This document shows positions 35,592 through 45,000 of a stretch of 64,000 nt of DNA, in pieces. Made by a program: the position numbers and the translations under genes. The notes beneath the pieces were generated by a model that was given only the letters and a program-made list of their open reading frames with translations, did not search any database and had not been told where the DNA came from. The DNA comes from Geothrix sp. 21YS21S-4. Its GTDB lineage: Bacteria > Acidobacteriota > Holophagae > Holophagales > Holophagaceae. Positions within the stretch are counted from its first letter, which is position 1, and every line of letters begins with the position of its first letter. The stretch lies in assembly GCF_030845995.1 (NCBI RefSeq), contig NZ_CP132719.1, forward strand, positions 992,001 through 1,056,000, written 5' to 3'.

Positions 35592-35972
35592 GTGAATCCG
35601 ACCCGTCCCACCCTTGAGAAGGGCGCGCTCCTGGGCCTTCTCATGAAGGCCCGCCGCTACCTGGACATCGCCCATCACGTCCGGGGACGCATCCGCATCA
35701 CGTTCGATTTCGAGATCCTCGCGCTGGGCCGCACCGTCGATCTGCCGAGCCTCCGCGCCGCCTTCGAGCGGATCCACGGCGTCCGGAACGTGCGCTGGAA
35801 CCTCATGGCCGGCTCGCTGGTCGTCGAATACGATCCGGCTCTGCTGCTTCCCGCCTGGTGGGAAACGCTCGTCCACGGTTCGTCCGAAGGTGCTGAAACC
35901 GTGCTGGAAGCCCTTCTCGGGCTCTCCGGCGCGTCCCCGATTCCACCCGTCCAGAAGGAGGTTCATCGATGA
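35592..35972 (+). CDS. Second HMA_2-like domain protein
   Basis: 126 residues. Motif HHVRGRIRITF at 28-38 and the strand RNVRWNLMAGSLVVEYD mark the same fold as the preceding protein, again without Cys ligands; two adjacent His residues precede the motif. The start is GTG with GGAG upstream; ATG 35643 inside is an alternative. Its stop overlaps the next ATG (ATGA). About 176 bp separate it from the previous gene; I see no further gene in that gap. Confidence 0.75.
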   Translation: MNPTRPTLEKGALLGLLMKARRYLDIAHHVRGRIRITFDFEILALGRTVDLPSLRAAFERIHGVRNVRWNLMAGSLVVEYDPALLLPAWWETLVHGSSEGAETVLEALLGLSGASPIPPVQKEVHR

Positions 35973-36508
35973 ACACCGCCCCCGAGGGCTTCCCGACGGG
36001 AAGTCCCATCCCCCCGGGAATCGATCCCGAGCTGTGGGCCGCGTGGGCCCGCGCCGGTTTCCCCCAGCTTCCTCCCAAGGGCTGGCCGCCCCCCGCGCCA
36101 CCGGCTCCCGCTCCGTGGCAGGCCGGTCCGTGGGGTCCCGCCCCGTGGCCTCCCTATCCTCCGCCGGGCTATTTCCCGCCTCCCCCTCCGCCCATGGCGG
36201 CTCCCGCTGCGCCCAAGGGCGGCCTGGGCGCGCTGTTCGGAGGCGACGACGGAGGCCTGCTGAAGAGCCTCGCCCCCTGGTTCGACTTCTCCGACAAGGA
36301 CTTCCTCAAGGGCGCCCTCCTCGGCGCGGCGGCCCTCTACGTCCTCACCAACGAGGGGACGGAGGACAAGCTGATCCGCGGGGCCGCCAAGGCGGCGGGC
36401 AAGGTGAAGGCCAAGGTCAAGAAGGCGCGCGCCGCGTTCCGCGAGGCGGCTGGAGATGAGGATCCGTTCGGTTCCGAGGAAGGAGTGAGCCATGTCCCGT
36501 CAGAATGA
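35969..36508 (+). CDS. Pro-rich protein with a glycine-zipper-like membrane segment
   Basis: 179 residues. The first 85 are very rich in Pro, Trp and Tyr (for example PPPGYFPPPPPPMAAP). A helix DFLKGALLGAAALYVLTN at about 111-128 with small residues follows, then a Lys/Ala-rich amphipathic helix and an acidic tail. The second half is paralogous to the next gene product. Architecture compares with PacL/DUF1490 and YtxH-type scaffolds. It overlaps the next gene by 17 nt. No enzymatic motif. Confidence 0.72.
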   Translation: MNTAPEGFPTGSPIPPGIDPELWAAWARAGFPQLPPKGWPPPAPPAPAPWQAGPWGPAPWPPYPPPGYFPPPPPPMAAPAAPKGGLGALFGGDDGGLLKSLAPWFDFSDKDFLKGALLGAAALYVLTNEGTEDKLIRGAAKAAGKVKAKVKKARAAFREAAGDEDPFGSEEGVSHVPSE

Positions 36509-36806
36509 GTGGCCTTACGGCTATCCCTATCCCTACGGTCCGTGGCACAACCACGGCCAGTATCCGCCCCACCCCTCGTCCTATCCCCACGCCGAGCAGC
36601 CGGACACCCTGGCCAACCCCAAGTTCCTCCGGGGCCTGATCACCGGTGCCGTGCTCACCTACCTGGTCACCAACGACAAGGTGCAGGGCGCCGCCATCAA
36701 GGGGCTGGTGAAGGCCTGGACCAAGGCCCAGGGCGGGTTCGAGGAGATGAAGGAGCGCTTCCGCGACGCCGAGGCCGAGCTGCGCGCCGAGCAGGAGCAG
36801 GAGTGA
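36492..36806 (+). CDS. Small membrane protein with His/Tyr/Pro-rich head
   Basis: 104 residues. The head, residues 6-33, has Tyr-Pro repeats and His19, His21, His27 and His33, a plausible metal-binding tail. It is followed by FLRGLITGAVLTYLVTN at 45-61, paralogous to the helix of the previous protein, and a charged coiled-coil-like tail ending AEQEQE. Its TGA overlaps the GTG of the ATPase. Likely a small partner or scaffold of the transporter (inference). Confidence 0.72.
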   Translation: MSRQNEWPYGYPYPYGPWHNHGQYPPHPSSYPHAEQPDTLANPKFLRGLITGAVLTYLVTNDKVQGAAIKGLVKAWTKAQGGFEEMKERFRDAEAELRAEQEQE

Positions 36807-38917
36807 GCAAGCCGACGGCCCCCTCTGGTCTTTCCGCCGGGGCGGGGCCGTCGATCCTTCACGAGCTGCCGGGGCGCCTCCGCGTCGGCCTGCCCGCCCT
36901 CCGGGATCCGGATGTGTCGCGGGTGGCGCTGGAACAGCGCCTGGGCTCGCTGCCGGGGGTCCGCGCCGCGCGGGCCAACCGGCGCGCCGGCTGCGTCGTG
37001 GTGGAGCATGACGGGCGCCCTGCCACGCGGCGGGGCGTCCTGTCCGAGATCGAGGCCTGGCACCGGGCGCCGGAGGTGGATTCCCTCCCGGATCCCGACG
37101 ACGGGCCGGATGGCGTCGAGCTGGCCGCGAGCGGGCTCCTGGCGCTTGCCACGCCGCTGCTTCCGCCCCGCCTGAGGTCGGTGGCCACGGCGGCGAACAT
37201 CGCGCCGGCGGTGTTCCGGGGCGCCTCCACCCTGATCACCCAGGGGCTCAAGGTGCCCGTGATGGACGCCGCCGCCCTGCTGATGCTCACGCTGGGCCGC
37301 GGCGATCATCAGGCGGCCAACACCACGGCCTTCCTCCTCCGGCTGGCGGAGTACCTGGAACACCGCACCGAGCGGCGCTCCGAGGATCTGCTGAAGCGCC
37401 TCCTCGCCCCCGTGCCCGGCACGGCGTGGGTGGAGGTGGACGGCGAACTCCAGGCGCGGCCCGCGGGCGAGCTCGCGTCGGGGGACGTGCTGGTGGTGGG
37501 TCCCGGCGAGATGATCCTGGCGGATGGGCGCGTCCACTCCGGCGCCGCCACCGTGAACGAATCCGTGATGACCGGCGAAAGCCTGCCCGTGGGCTTGGAG
37601 CCCGGCGATGCGGTGCGCGCCGGGACGACCGTGATCGAGGGCCGCATCCACGTCCACGCCGAGCGCGTGGGGCGGGAGACGGGCCTCTCGCGGATCTCCA
37701 GCTACATCGAGGAGGCGCTGCGGAACCCCGCGCCCACCCAGCGCCTGGCCACCGAAATGGCCGATCGCCGCCTGGGGTACACCCTGGCGCTGGCCTCCGG
37801 GGTCTTCCTGTGGACCGGCAGCGTGGATCGCCTGGCGTCCATGCTCCTGGTGGACTTCTCCTGCGCCCTCAAGATTGGCGTGCCGGTGGCCTTCCGCACC
37901 GCCATGAAGCATTCCGCGGAGGCCGGCGCCGTGCCCAAGGGCGCCGCCGCGGTGGAATCGCTGGGCCGGGCGGACACGTTCGTCTTCGACAAGACGGGCA
38001 CCCTCACCACCGGCAATCTGTCGCTGTCCGGCGTCCACACCCTGGATCCCCGCGACTGGCCGGAGGACCGGTTCCTGGCGGTGATGGCGTCCCTCGAGGA
38101 GCACGCCCAGCATCCCATCGCGCGGAGCATCGTGGACCTGTCGTCGTTCCGGAACCTGGACCACGTGTCCCACACGCCGGTGGAATTCGTCGTCGCCCAC
38201 GGGCTGCGCGCCGAGGTGGAAGGGCGGGCGGTGGTGCTCGGGAACCGCCACTTCCTGGAGGCCCACGAGGGCGTGGACTTCGCGGCGGTGGAGGATCGGA
38301 TCGCGCCGCTGGAGGCCGAAGGCAAGCTGCTGGTATTCATGGCCTGCGACGCCCGGCTGGTCGGGTTCCTGGCCTTCGAGGACGCCGTGCGGAAGGAGAC
38401 CCGCGAGGTGCTGAAGGGGCTGAGGGCGGCGGGCGTGCAGCGGCTGGTGATGCTCACTGGCGACCGCCGCGGCCCCGCGGAGGCCCTGGGCGCGCGGCTG
38501 GGGATGGACCAGGTGATCGCCGAGGTGGAGCCGGAGGGCAAGGCCCAGGTGGTGAGCGACCTCCAGAAGCGGGGCTACCGCGTCGCGTTCATCGGGGACG
38601 GCGTCAACGACGGCCCCGCGCTGGCCCAGGCCCACGTGGGGATCGCCATGCCCAAGGGCACGGATCTCGCTCGCGCCACCGCGGACATGCTGCTCCTGCG
38701 GGAGGACCTCCGCACGCTGCTCCAGGCGCGGAAGATCGCCCACGCCACCCTCGAGCGCCTCCAGAATCACTTCCGGGTCGCCATGACCGCGAACACCGCC
38801 ATCATGGGCGCCGCGGGGCTGGGCCTCCTCACGCCCATGGCCAGCGCCACCCTCCACAACGGCACCACCCTGGCGCTGCTGGCGGAGAGCCTGATGGGAG
38901 CCTCGGTCGAGACGTAG
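36803..38917 (+). CDS. P1B-type heavy-metal ATPase with atypical membrane motif
   Basis: 704 residues. An N-terminal HMA_2-like domain (HELPGRLRVGL at 20-30, no CxxC), actuator TGES at 257-260, phosphorylation Asp396 in DKTGTLTTG, the P1B-specific His437-Pro438, and the hinge GDGVND at 598-603. In the metal-site helix, the usual CPC is replaced by Phe352-Ser353-Cys354 (FSCALKIGVP), so the metal cannot be read from known subgroup motifs. GTG start overlapping the previous stop (GTGA), with AGGAG upstream. It converges with the next gene with an 8-nt gap. Confidence 0.88.
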   Translation: MSKPTAPSGLSAGAGPSILHELPGRLRVGLPALRDPDVSRVALEQRLGSLPGVRAARANRRAGCVVVEHDGRPATRRGVLSEIEAWHRAPEVDSLPDPDDGPDGVELAASGLLALATPLLPPRLRSVATAANIAPAVFRGASTLITQGLKVPVMDAAALLMLTLGRGDHQAANTTAFLLRLAEYLEHRTERRSEDLLKRLLAPVPGTAWVEVDGELQARPAGELASGDVLVVGPGEMILADGRVHSGAATVNESVMTGESLPVGLEPGDAVRAGTTVIEGRIHVHAERVGRETGLSRISSYIEEALRNPAPTQRLATEMADRRLGYTLALASGVFLWTGSVDRLASMLLVDFSCALKIGVPVAFRTAMKHSAEAGAVPKGAAAVESLGRADTFVFDKTGTLTTGNLSLSGVHTLDPRDWPEDRFLAVMASLEEHAQHPIARSIVDLSSFRNLDHVSHTPVEFVVAHGLRAEVEGRAVVLGNRHFLEAHEGVDFAAVEDRIAPLEAEGKLLVFMACDARLVGFLAFEDAVRKETREVLKGLRAAGVQRLVMLTGDRRGPAEALGARLGMDQVIAEVEPEGKAQVVSDLQKRGYRVAFIGDGVNDGPALAQAHVGIAMPKGTDLARATADMLLLREDLRTLLQARKIAHATLERLQNHFRVAMTANTAIMGAAGLGLLTPMASATLHNGTTLALLAESLMGASVET

Positions 38918-38925
38918 GCCGCGGA

Positions 38926-40062
38926 TTAAGCCCGGGATTCCCGCCCGAGCTTGTGGTTCAGGTGGTCGAAGTAGTGGCAGTCCTCGGTGAGGAGGTGCCC
39001 CTTCACCAGGTCGGTGGCGAGGTAGGTGACCAGGCGCCCGAAATCCATGCAGCCGGTCCTCAGGTCGGCCTGGAGGTTCCGGGCGGCGCCCAGCAGGCGG
39101 GCGTGCTCGCCGCGGTGCTGGTCCAGGTCCGGATAGCCGGCCTTGCGGAGGAGAGCCTCCTCGTCGTGGAAGTGCCGCTCCGCGTGATAGAGCAGCGTGT
39201 CCAGGCGGGCCTCGGCCACGGAGATGGGAAGCCCCTCGACGATCGCCGAGAAGAGGGCGTTCGACAGGTCGAACAGGAGGATGTGCTGTTCGTCGATGAG
39301 GTGGTGGCCGCTGCCGTAGCCCTCCTCCCAGATCAGTTCCAGCAGACCCGTGCTCGCCGAGACGGTGCGGGGGCTGCGGGCGTGATCGCCCACCACGCGG
39401 TTGCGGCCCTGGGTCTTGGCGCGGTAGAGGGCCCCGTCCGTCCGGGCGATCCAGGCATCCAGCGGTTCGTGGGCCAGGTATTCCGCGACGCCGGCGCTGA
39501 GGGTGACGGGTTCCGCGTCGGGAAAGGCCGTTGCTTCGAGGGCGAGCCGCAGGCGCTCGGCGAGGTTGATCGCTCCGTCCAGGCCCGTGGCGGGGGTGAG
39601 GACGAGGAACTCCTCTCCGCCCCAGCGGACGAGGGCGTCGGAGCTCCGCAGCACCGTCCGGAACACCGCCGCCGCCCCAGCCAGGACGCCGTCTCCCGCG
39701 CGGTGGCCGTAGGCGTCGTTGATGTGCTTGAAGTGGTCGAGGTCGAGGCTGATGAGGGCCAGCGGGGCCCGCCGCCGGTGGGCCAGGCCCATTTCCATGG
39801 CCACGGCCTCCTCGAAGCGGCGGCGATTCCAGGCGCCCGTCAGGCGGTCCCGGCTGGTGCTCTCCTCGAGGCGCACCATGTCCTCCTGAAGGTGCCGGAT
39901 CTCCTCCGACAGGTCCTTCGTCTGGCGCACGAGGAAGCGGTTCCGGAGCATCGCCTTCCCCCAGGCCAGGCCTGCCGCGCCGACGAGAAGGATGGGAAAG
40001 AGGGAGGTGTGCAGGAAACCCGGGAGGGGCATAGACGTGTCCAAACAGGAATGGGGCGTCAT
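38926..40062 (-). CDS. Diguanylate cyclase fused to a C-terminal bacteriohemerythrin domain
   Basis: 378 residues. A membrane helix at about 18-35, a short coiled coil, a GGDEF domain with active-site GGEEF at 148-152 and an intact inhibitory site RSSD at 139-142, then a hemerythrin domain from about 245 (HHLIDEQH, HFHDEEALL, HRGEHARLL, HLLTEDCHYF). Such fusions couple O2 binding at a di-iron site to c-di-GMP synthesis, as described for a Vibrio cholerae protein. Start at 40062; MPLPGFLH at 40032 is an alternative. Confidence 0.92.
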   Translation of the reverse strand: MTPHSCLDTSMPLPGFLHTSLFPILLVGAAGLAWGKAMLRNRFLVRQTKDLSEEIRHLQEDMVRLEESTSRDRLTGAWNRRRFEEAVAMEMGLAHRRRAPLALISLDLDHFKHINDAYGHRAGDGVLAGAAAVFRTVLRSSDALVRWGGEEFLVLTPATGLDGAINLAERLRLALEATAFPDAEPVTLSAGVAEYLAHEPLDAWIARTDGALYRAKTQGRNRVVGDHARSPRTVSASTGLLELIWEEGYGSGHHLIDEQHILLFDLSNALFSAIVEGLPISVAEARLDTLLYHAERHFHDEEALLRKAGYPDLDQHRGEHARLLGAARNLQADLRTGCMDFGRLVTYLATDLVKGHLLTEDCHYFDHLNHKLGRESRA

Positions 40063-40115
40063 CGGAAGGAAAGCGGCGGCCTTGAGTTATGGAGACCGCG
40101 GCTTCCCGGTGTCCC

Positions 40116-40571
40116 TCAGCTCCGTCGGCGGCGGAAGAAGGCCTGGAGCTGTTGTCGGCATTCCGGTTCGAGGAGGCCTCCCTCGAAGGCGAACCGGTGG
40201 TTGAGGGCCGCGCCGTCCAGGCTCGCCAACCAGCGGCTGACGCCCACTTTGGGATCCGACGCGCCGAAGACCACGCGGCCCACCCGGGCGTGCACCAGCG
40301 CCCCGAAGCACATCAGGCAGGGTTCCAGGGTCACGTAGAGGGTCGCGCCGGTGAGGCGGTAGTTCTTCGCCCAGGCGCCCGCGCTGCGCAGGGCCTGGAT
40401 TTCCGCGTGGGCGCTGGGATCGTTCAGCCGCACCGGCTGGTTGTGCCCCCGCCCCAGCAGCGCGCCTTCGGAGACCACCACGGCGCCCACGGGCACCTCG
40501 TCCAGGCGATCCGCCCGCTCGGCTTCCTCCAGCGCCAGCTTCATGAAGTAGATGTCGTCGCCCGACCACAT
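40116..40571 (-). CDS. tadA: tRNA-specific adenosine deaminase
   Basis: 151 residues. Zinc-dependent deaminase with HAE (His in PSAHAEIQAL) and PCLMC. TadA converts A34 to inosine in tRNA-Arg(ACG), an essential decoding step. Length and motifs are complete. Start ATG 40571. Confidence 0.95.
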   Translation of the reverse strand: MWSGDDIYFMKLALEEAERADRLDEVPVGAVVVSEGALLGRGHNQPVRLNDPSAHAEIQALRSAGAWAKNYRLTGATLYVTLEPCLMCFGALVHARVGRVVFGASDPKVGVSRWLASLDGAALNHRFAFEGGLLEPECRQQLQAFFRRRRS

Positions 40572-40867
40572 GGGGACCAGTGTGGCCTACTTCGCACGGG
40601 AGGCTCCGACGGGCCTGATTCCCTTCTCGCCCGGGCGGCCGGAACATCGCCGCCGCTCCACAGGGTGGAGACCGTGAGGGACAGGAGGAGGGAAGCGGTG
40701 TGGGGCAAAGGAGCAGTATGGCCCATTTCCCCTTGAATAAAAAGGCTGATCCTCGCGTTTGCCGGTCGATACACTCACCTTTGGTCCTTGATGACCGACG
40801 GATATTCCATGCCCCGCGACGGCCCGGCCCTCGCGGGGTTTTTGCAGGGCCGCCGAGGGGGAGGCAC
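40572..40867 (+). promoter_or_regulatory. carA leader region
   Basis: 296 bp between divergent tadA and carA. No long gene is present. An AT-rich patch near 40730-40750 may hold the promoter, though no convincing -35/-10 pair stands out. A small frame 40809-40883 (24 codons, MPRDGPALAGFLQ...) starts just before the hairpin at 40812-40838 and ends inside carA. Together these resemble an attenuation leader. Confidence 0.45.
40812..40843 (+). terminator. Intrinsic terminator/attenuator in front of carA
   Basis: Stem CCCCGCG (40812-40818) and CGCGGGG (40832-40838) followed by five T. It lies 25 nt upstream of the carA start and downstream of the likely promoter, so it would act inside the leader rather than at an operon end. 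Confidence 0.6.
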
Positions 40868-41947
40868 ATGCGCGCGCACTTGATCCTGAAGGACGGCACC
40901 CTCTTCCGCGGGCGGGCCCCCCTGGGCTTCGGCGGGAGCGGCGAAGCGGTGTTCACCACCGCCATGGCCGGCTACCAGGAGATCCTCACCGACCCCAGCT
41001 TCGCGGGGCAGATGGTCTGCATGACCTTCCCGGAGCAGGGCATCTACGGGATCCACGCGGACCTCAACGAAGGGACCAGGCCCTGGGCCACGGGCCTGCT
41101 GTGCCGGCGGCTGACCTTCGATCCCGACCACACCCGCTCCGAGGGCGACCTGGCGGGCTGGCTCAAGCGCCACCGCGTCCCCGTGATGACCGACCTCGAC
41201 ACGCGCGCCCTGACCCAATACCTGCGCGATGGCGGCGCCCAGCCCTCCCTCCTGTGGACGGAGGTGGACGGCGATCTGGACGCCGGCGTGGCCAAGGCGA
41301 AGGCGCTGCCGGAGATGACCGGTCAGGCCCTGTGCGCGGAAGTGAGCTGCCGGGACCGCTACGAGCTGAACGCCGGCGGAACCTTCCGCGTGGCGGTGCT
41401 GGACGGCGGCATCAAGCAGAGCATCCTCGACCAGCTGGTGGGGGTGGGGCTGCACCTGGAGGTCTTCCCCTGGGACGCTCCGGCCTCCGAGCTGGCGGAT
41501 GCCCGCTTCCACGGCCTGTTCCTCAGCAACGGCCCCGGCGATCCCGCGGCCCTGTCCGGCATGCAGAAGGAGATCGAGGCCTGCGTGGGGAAGCTGCCGA
41601 TCTTCGGCATCTGCCTGGGCCACCAGCTCCTGGGCCAGGCCTTCGGGGGGCGCACCTTCAAGCTGAAGTTCGGCCACCGCGGCGCCAACCAGCCGGTGCA
41701 TGACCTCACCACCGGCCGCATCGAGATCACCGCCCAGAACCACGGCTTCGCGGTGGACGAGGCCAGCCTCCCGCCGGACATCGAAGTCACCCACCGGCAC
41801 CTCAGCGACGGTACGGTGGAAGGGCTGCGGCACACGAAGCTGCCCATCTTCTCCTTGCAGCACCATCCCGAAGCCAGCCCTGGCCCCCACGACGCGCATC
41901 CGGCGTTCCGGCGGTTCGTCGAGCTGATGGAAACCTTCCACAAATGA
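40868..41947 (+). CDS. carA: Carbamoyl-phosphate synthase small subunit
   Basis: 359 residues. The N-terminal CarA domain, then a class I glutamine amidotransferase with nucleophile Cys in GICLGHQLLGQAFGG and the His in SLQHHPEASPGPHD. It supplies ammonia from glutamine to CarB for carbamoyl phosphate, the precursor of arginine and pyrimidines. GGGAGG precedes ATG 40868. It is separated from carB by a 100-bp gap that is almost entirely an inverted repeat. Confidence 0.96.
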   Translation: MRAHLILKDGTLFRGRAPLGFGGSGEAVFTTAMAGYQEILTDPSFAGQMVCMTFPEQGIYGIHADLNEGTRPWATGLLCRRLTFDPDHTRSEGDLAGWLKRHRVPVMTDLDTRALTQYLRDGGAQPSLLWTEVDGDLDAGVAKAKALPEMTGQALCAEVSCRDRYELNAGGTFRVAVLDGGIKQSILDQLVGVGLHLEVFPWDAPASELADARFHGLFLSNGPGDPAALSGMQKEIEACVGKLPIFGICLGHQLLGQAFGGRTFKLKFGHRGANQPVHDLTTGRIEITAQNHGFAVDEASLPPDIEVTHRHLSDGTVEGLRHTKLPIFSLQHHPEASPGPHDAHPAFRRFVELMETFHK

Positions 41948-41956
41948 CTGAATCGA

Positions 41957-42030
41957 AACCGCAGATGCCGCAGATCGCGCAGATGAAAACCGGCCCTGCT
42001 TCGTCTGCGTCATCTGCGACATCTGCGGTT
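41957..42030. repeat. Inverted repeat of AACCGC / CGCAGATG arms between carA and carB
   Basis: Left arm 41957-41985 and right arm 42002-42030, 29 nt each, with 25 of 29 positions complementary and a 16-nt loop. The arms begin AACCGCAGATG and repeat CGCAGATGN with 9-bp period. The same arms bound the GxxExxY element at 57841-58273. This looks like a copy without cargo. It could form a long hairpin in the carAB mRNA. Confidence 0.9.
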
Positions 42031-42047
42031 GATCAAGAGGTTCTCTG

Positions 42048-45000
42048 ATGCCGAAGCGAACGGATCTGAAGAGCGTGCTGGTGCTGGGGTCGGGACCGAT
42101 CCAGATCGGGCAGGCGTGCGAGTTCGACTATTCGGGCACGCAGGCGCTGAAGGCGCTGCGGGAGGAGGGGATCCGCACGGTCCTCCTCAACTCCAACCCG
42201 GCGTCGATCATGACGGACCCCGGGCGGGCGGACGCCACCTACATCGAGCCCCTGACGCTGAGCGTGCTGGAGAAGATCATCGAGGCGGAGAAGCCCGACG
42301 CCATCCTGCCCACGGTGGGAGGCCAGACCGCGCTGAACCTGGCGATGGAGGCCCACCATTCCGGCCTCCTGGAGCGCAGCGGCGTCATGCTGATCGGCGC
42401 CCAGCCCGAGGCCATCAAGCGCGGCGAGGACCGCCAGCTCTTCAAGGCCCTTATGGACGACCTGGGACTGGAGACCTGCCGGGGCGGCTTCGCCCACAAC
42501 ATGGCCGAGGCCCGCGACCTGCTCAAGCTCACGGGCTTTCCCGCGATCATCCGGCCCAGCTTCACGCTCGGCGGCAGCGGCGGCGGGATCGCCTACAACG
42601 TGGACGAGTTCGAGACCATCGTCGCCCGCGGCCTGGACCTGAGCCCCACCAAGCAGGTGCTGATCGAAGAGAGCATCCTCGGCTGGAAGGAATTCGAGCT
42701 GGAGGTGGTGCGCGACCTGGACGACAACGTCGAGGTGATCTGCTCCATCGAGAACGTGGATCCCATGGGCGTCCACACCGGGGACAGCATCACGGTGGCC
42801 CCGGCGCTCACGCTGACGGATCCCGAGTACCAGCGGATGCGCGACGCGGCGCTGGCGGTGATCCGCGCCGTGGGCGTGGAGACCGGCGGCTCCAACATCC
42901 AGTTCGCGCTGGACCCCGAGACCAGCCGGATCATCGTCATCGAGATGAATCCCCGCGTGAGCCGCAGCTCCGCCCTGGCGTCGAAGGCCACGGGCTTCCC
43001 CATCGCCTGGGTGGCCACGAAGCTGGCGCTGGGCTACCGGCTGTGGGAACTCCCCAACGCCATCACGCGCATGACCAAGGCCGCCTTCGAGCCCGTGCTG
43101 GACTACGTCGTGGTGAAGATCCCCCGCTTCACCTTCGAGAAGTTCCCCCAGGCCGAGAAGGTGCTGGGCACGCAGATGAAGAGCGTGGGCGAGGTGATGA
43201 GCCTGGGCCGCAGCTTCCAGGAGGCCCTGCAGAAGGCGGTGCGCTCGCTGGAGGAAGGCCACCGCGGGATCTCGGGCGCTCTCGAAGGCAAGCTGGACTT
43301 GGGCCGCCTGAAGGAGCACCTGATCACGCCCGGCCCCCAGCGCCTGTTCTGGATCTACCACGCGCTCAAGGCCGGCCACAGCGTGGAGGAACTGCACCGC
43401 CTCACGAAGATCACCGCCTGGTTCCTCCGCGAGATCGAGGAGATCGTGGTGCTGGAGGGCCGCCTGCGCAGCTTCCCCGTGGACCGCCTGCCCGAGGAAC
43501 TGCTGGAGAAGGCCAAGCGCGCCGGGTTCGCGGACGCCCAGATCGGCGTGTTCTGCTCGGGCACCGAGGCCGAGGTCGCCGCGCGGCGCGAGGCGCTGGG
43601 CCTGCGTCCCGCCTACAAGCGGGTGGACACCTGCGCCGGCGAGTTCAAGGCGGAGACGCCCTACCTCTACGGCACCTGGGAGGACTACAGCGAAGCCGAA
43701 CCCACCGACCGGCCCAAGGCCATCGTCCTGGGCAGCGGCCCCAACCGCATCGGGCAGGGCGTGGAGTTCGACTGCTGCTGCGTCCAGGCGGTGGAGGCCA
43801 TCCGCGCCAGCGGGGTCGAGGCCATCCTGATCAACTGCAACCCCGAGACCGTCAGCACCGATTTCGACACCAGCGACCGCCTCTACTTCGAGCCCCTCAC
43901 CTTCGAGCACGTGAAGGCGGTGGTGGACCGCGAAGCCAGCACCGGCAAGCTCCTGGGCGTGTTCGCCCAGTTCGGCGGACAGACGCCCCTGAAGCTGGCG
44001 TCGCCCCTGGACGCCGCGGGCGTCAAGCTGCTGGGCACGCCGCTGAACACGATCATGGACGCCGAGGACCGCGAGCGCTTCGGCCAGGCCCTCAAGCGCC
44101 TGGGCATCCCGGCTCCGGCCTGGGGCATGGCCACCAGCTTCGAGCAGGCCCGCGAGGTCGCCCAGCGGCTGGCCTATCCCGTGATGGTGCGGCCCAGCTT
44201 CGTCCTGGGCGGCCGGGCCATGGCCGTGGTCTTCGACGACGCGGGCCTGGAGAAGTACATGCGCGAGGCGGTGGCCGTCAGCGAGGACCAGCCGGTGCTG
44301 CTGGACCGCTTCCTGGACGGCGCGCAGGAGCTGGACATCGATGTGGTCTGCGACGGCGAGGAGGTGGCCATCGCGGGCCTCCTGGCCCACATCGAGGAGG
44401 CGGGCATCCACAGCGGCGACAGCTACGCCGTGATCCCGGCCCTGGGCGTGCCCCAGGAGATCCTGGAGACCGTCGGAGGCTACGCCCGGAAGCTGGCGCT
44501 GGACCTGGGCGTGCGCGGGCTGATGAACCTCCAGTTCGCCGTGAAGGACGGCGTCGCCTACTGTCTGGAGGCCAACCCCCGGGCCAGCCGCACGGTCCCC
44601 TTCGTGAGCAAGGCCACGGGCGTGGACTGGGCCGGCGTGGCCGCCCGCATCGGGTTGGGCCAGACCCTGAAGCAGCAGGGCATCACGGACGGCGTGCCGC
44701 GGGCGGTCTCGGTGAAGGGCGTAGTCTTCCCCTTCGCCAAGTTCCCCGGCGTGGATCCGATCCTCGGCCCCGAAATGAAGAGCACGGGCGAGGTCATGGG
44801 CATCGGCGAGACCTTCGGCGAAGCCTACGCCAAGGCCCTGCTGGCGGCGGGCATCCCCCTGCCGCTGTCGGGCACCGTCTTCCTCACCGTGAACGACGCG
44901 GACAAGGCCCGCCTTCCGGATCTGGCCCAGAAGCTGGTGGCGCTCGGCTTTGGGCTGTGCGCCACCGAAGGGACGGCGCGCACCCTCGAATCCGTGGGCC

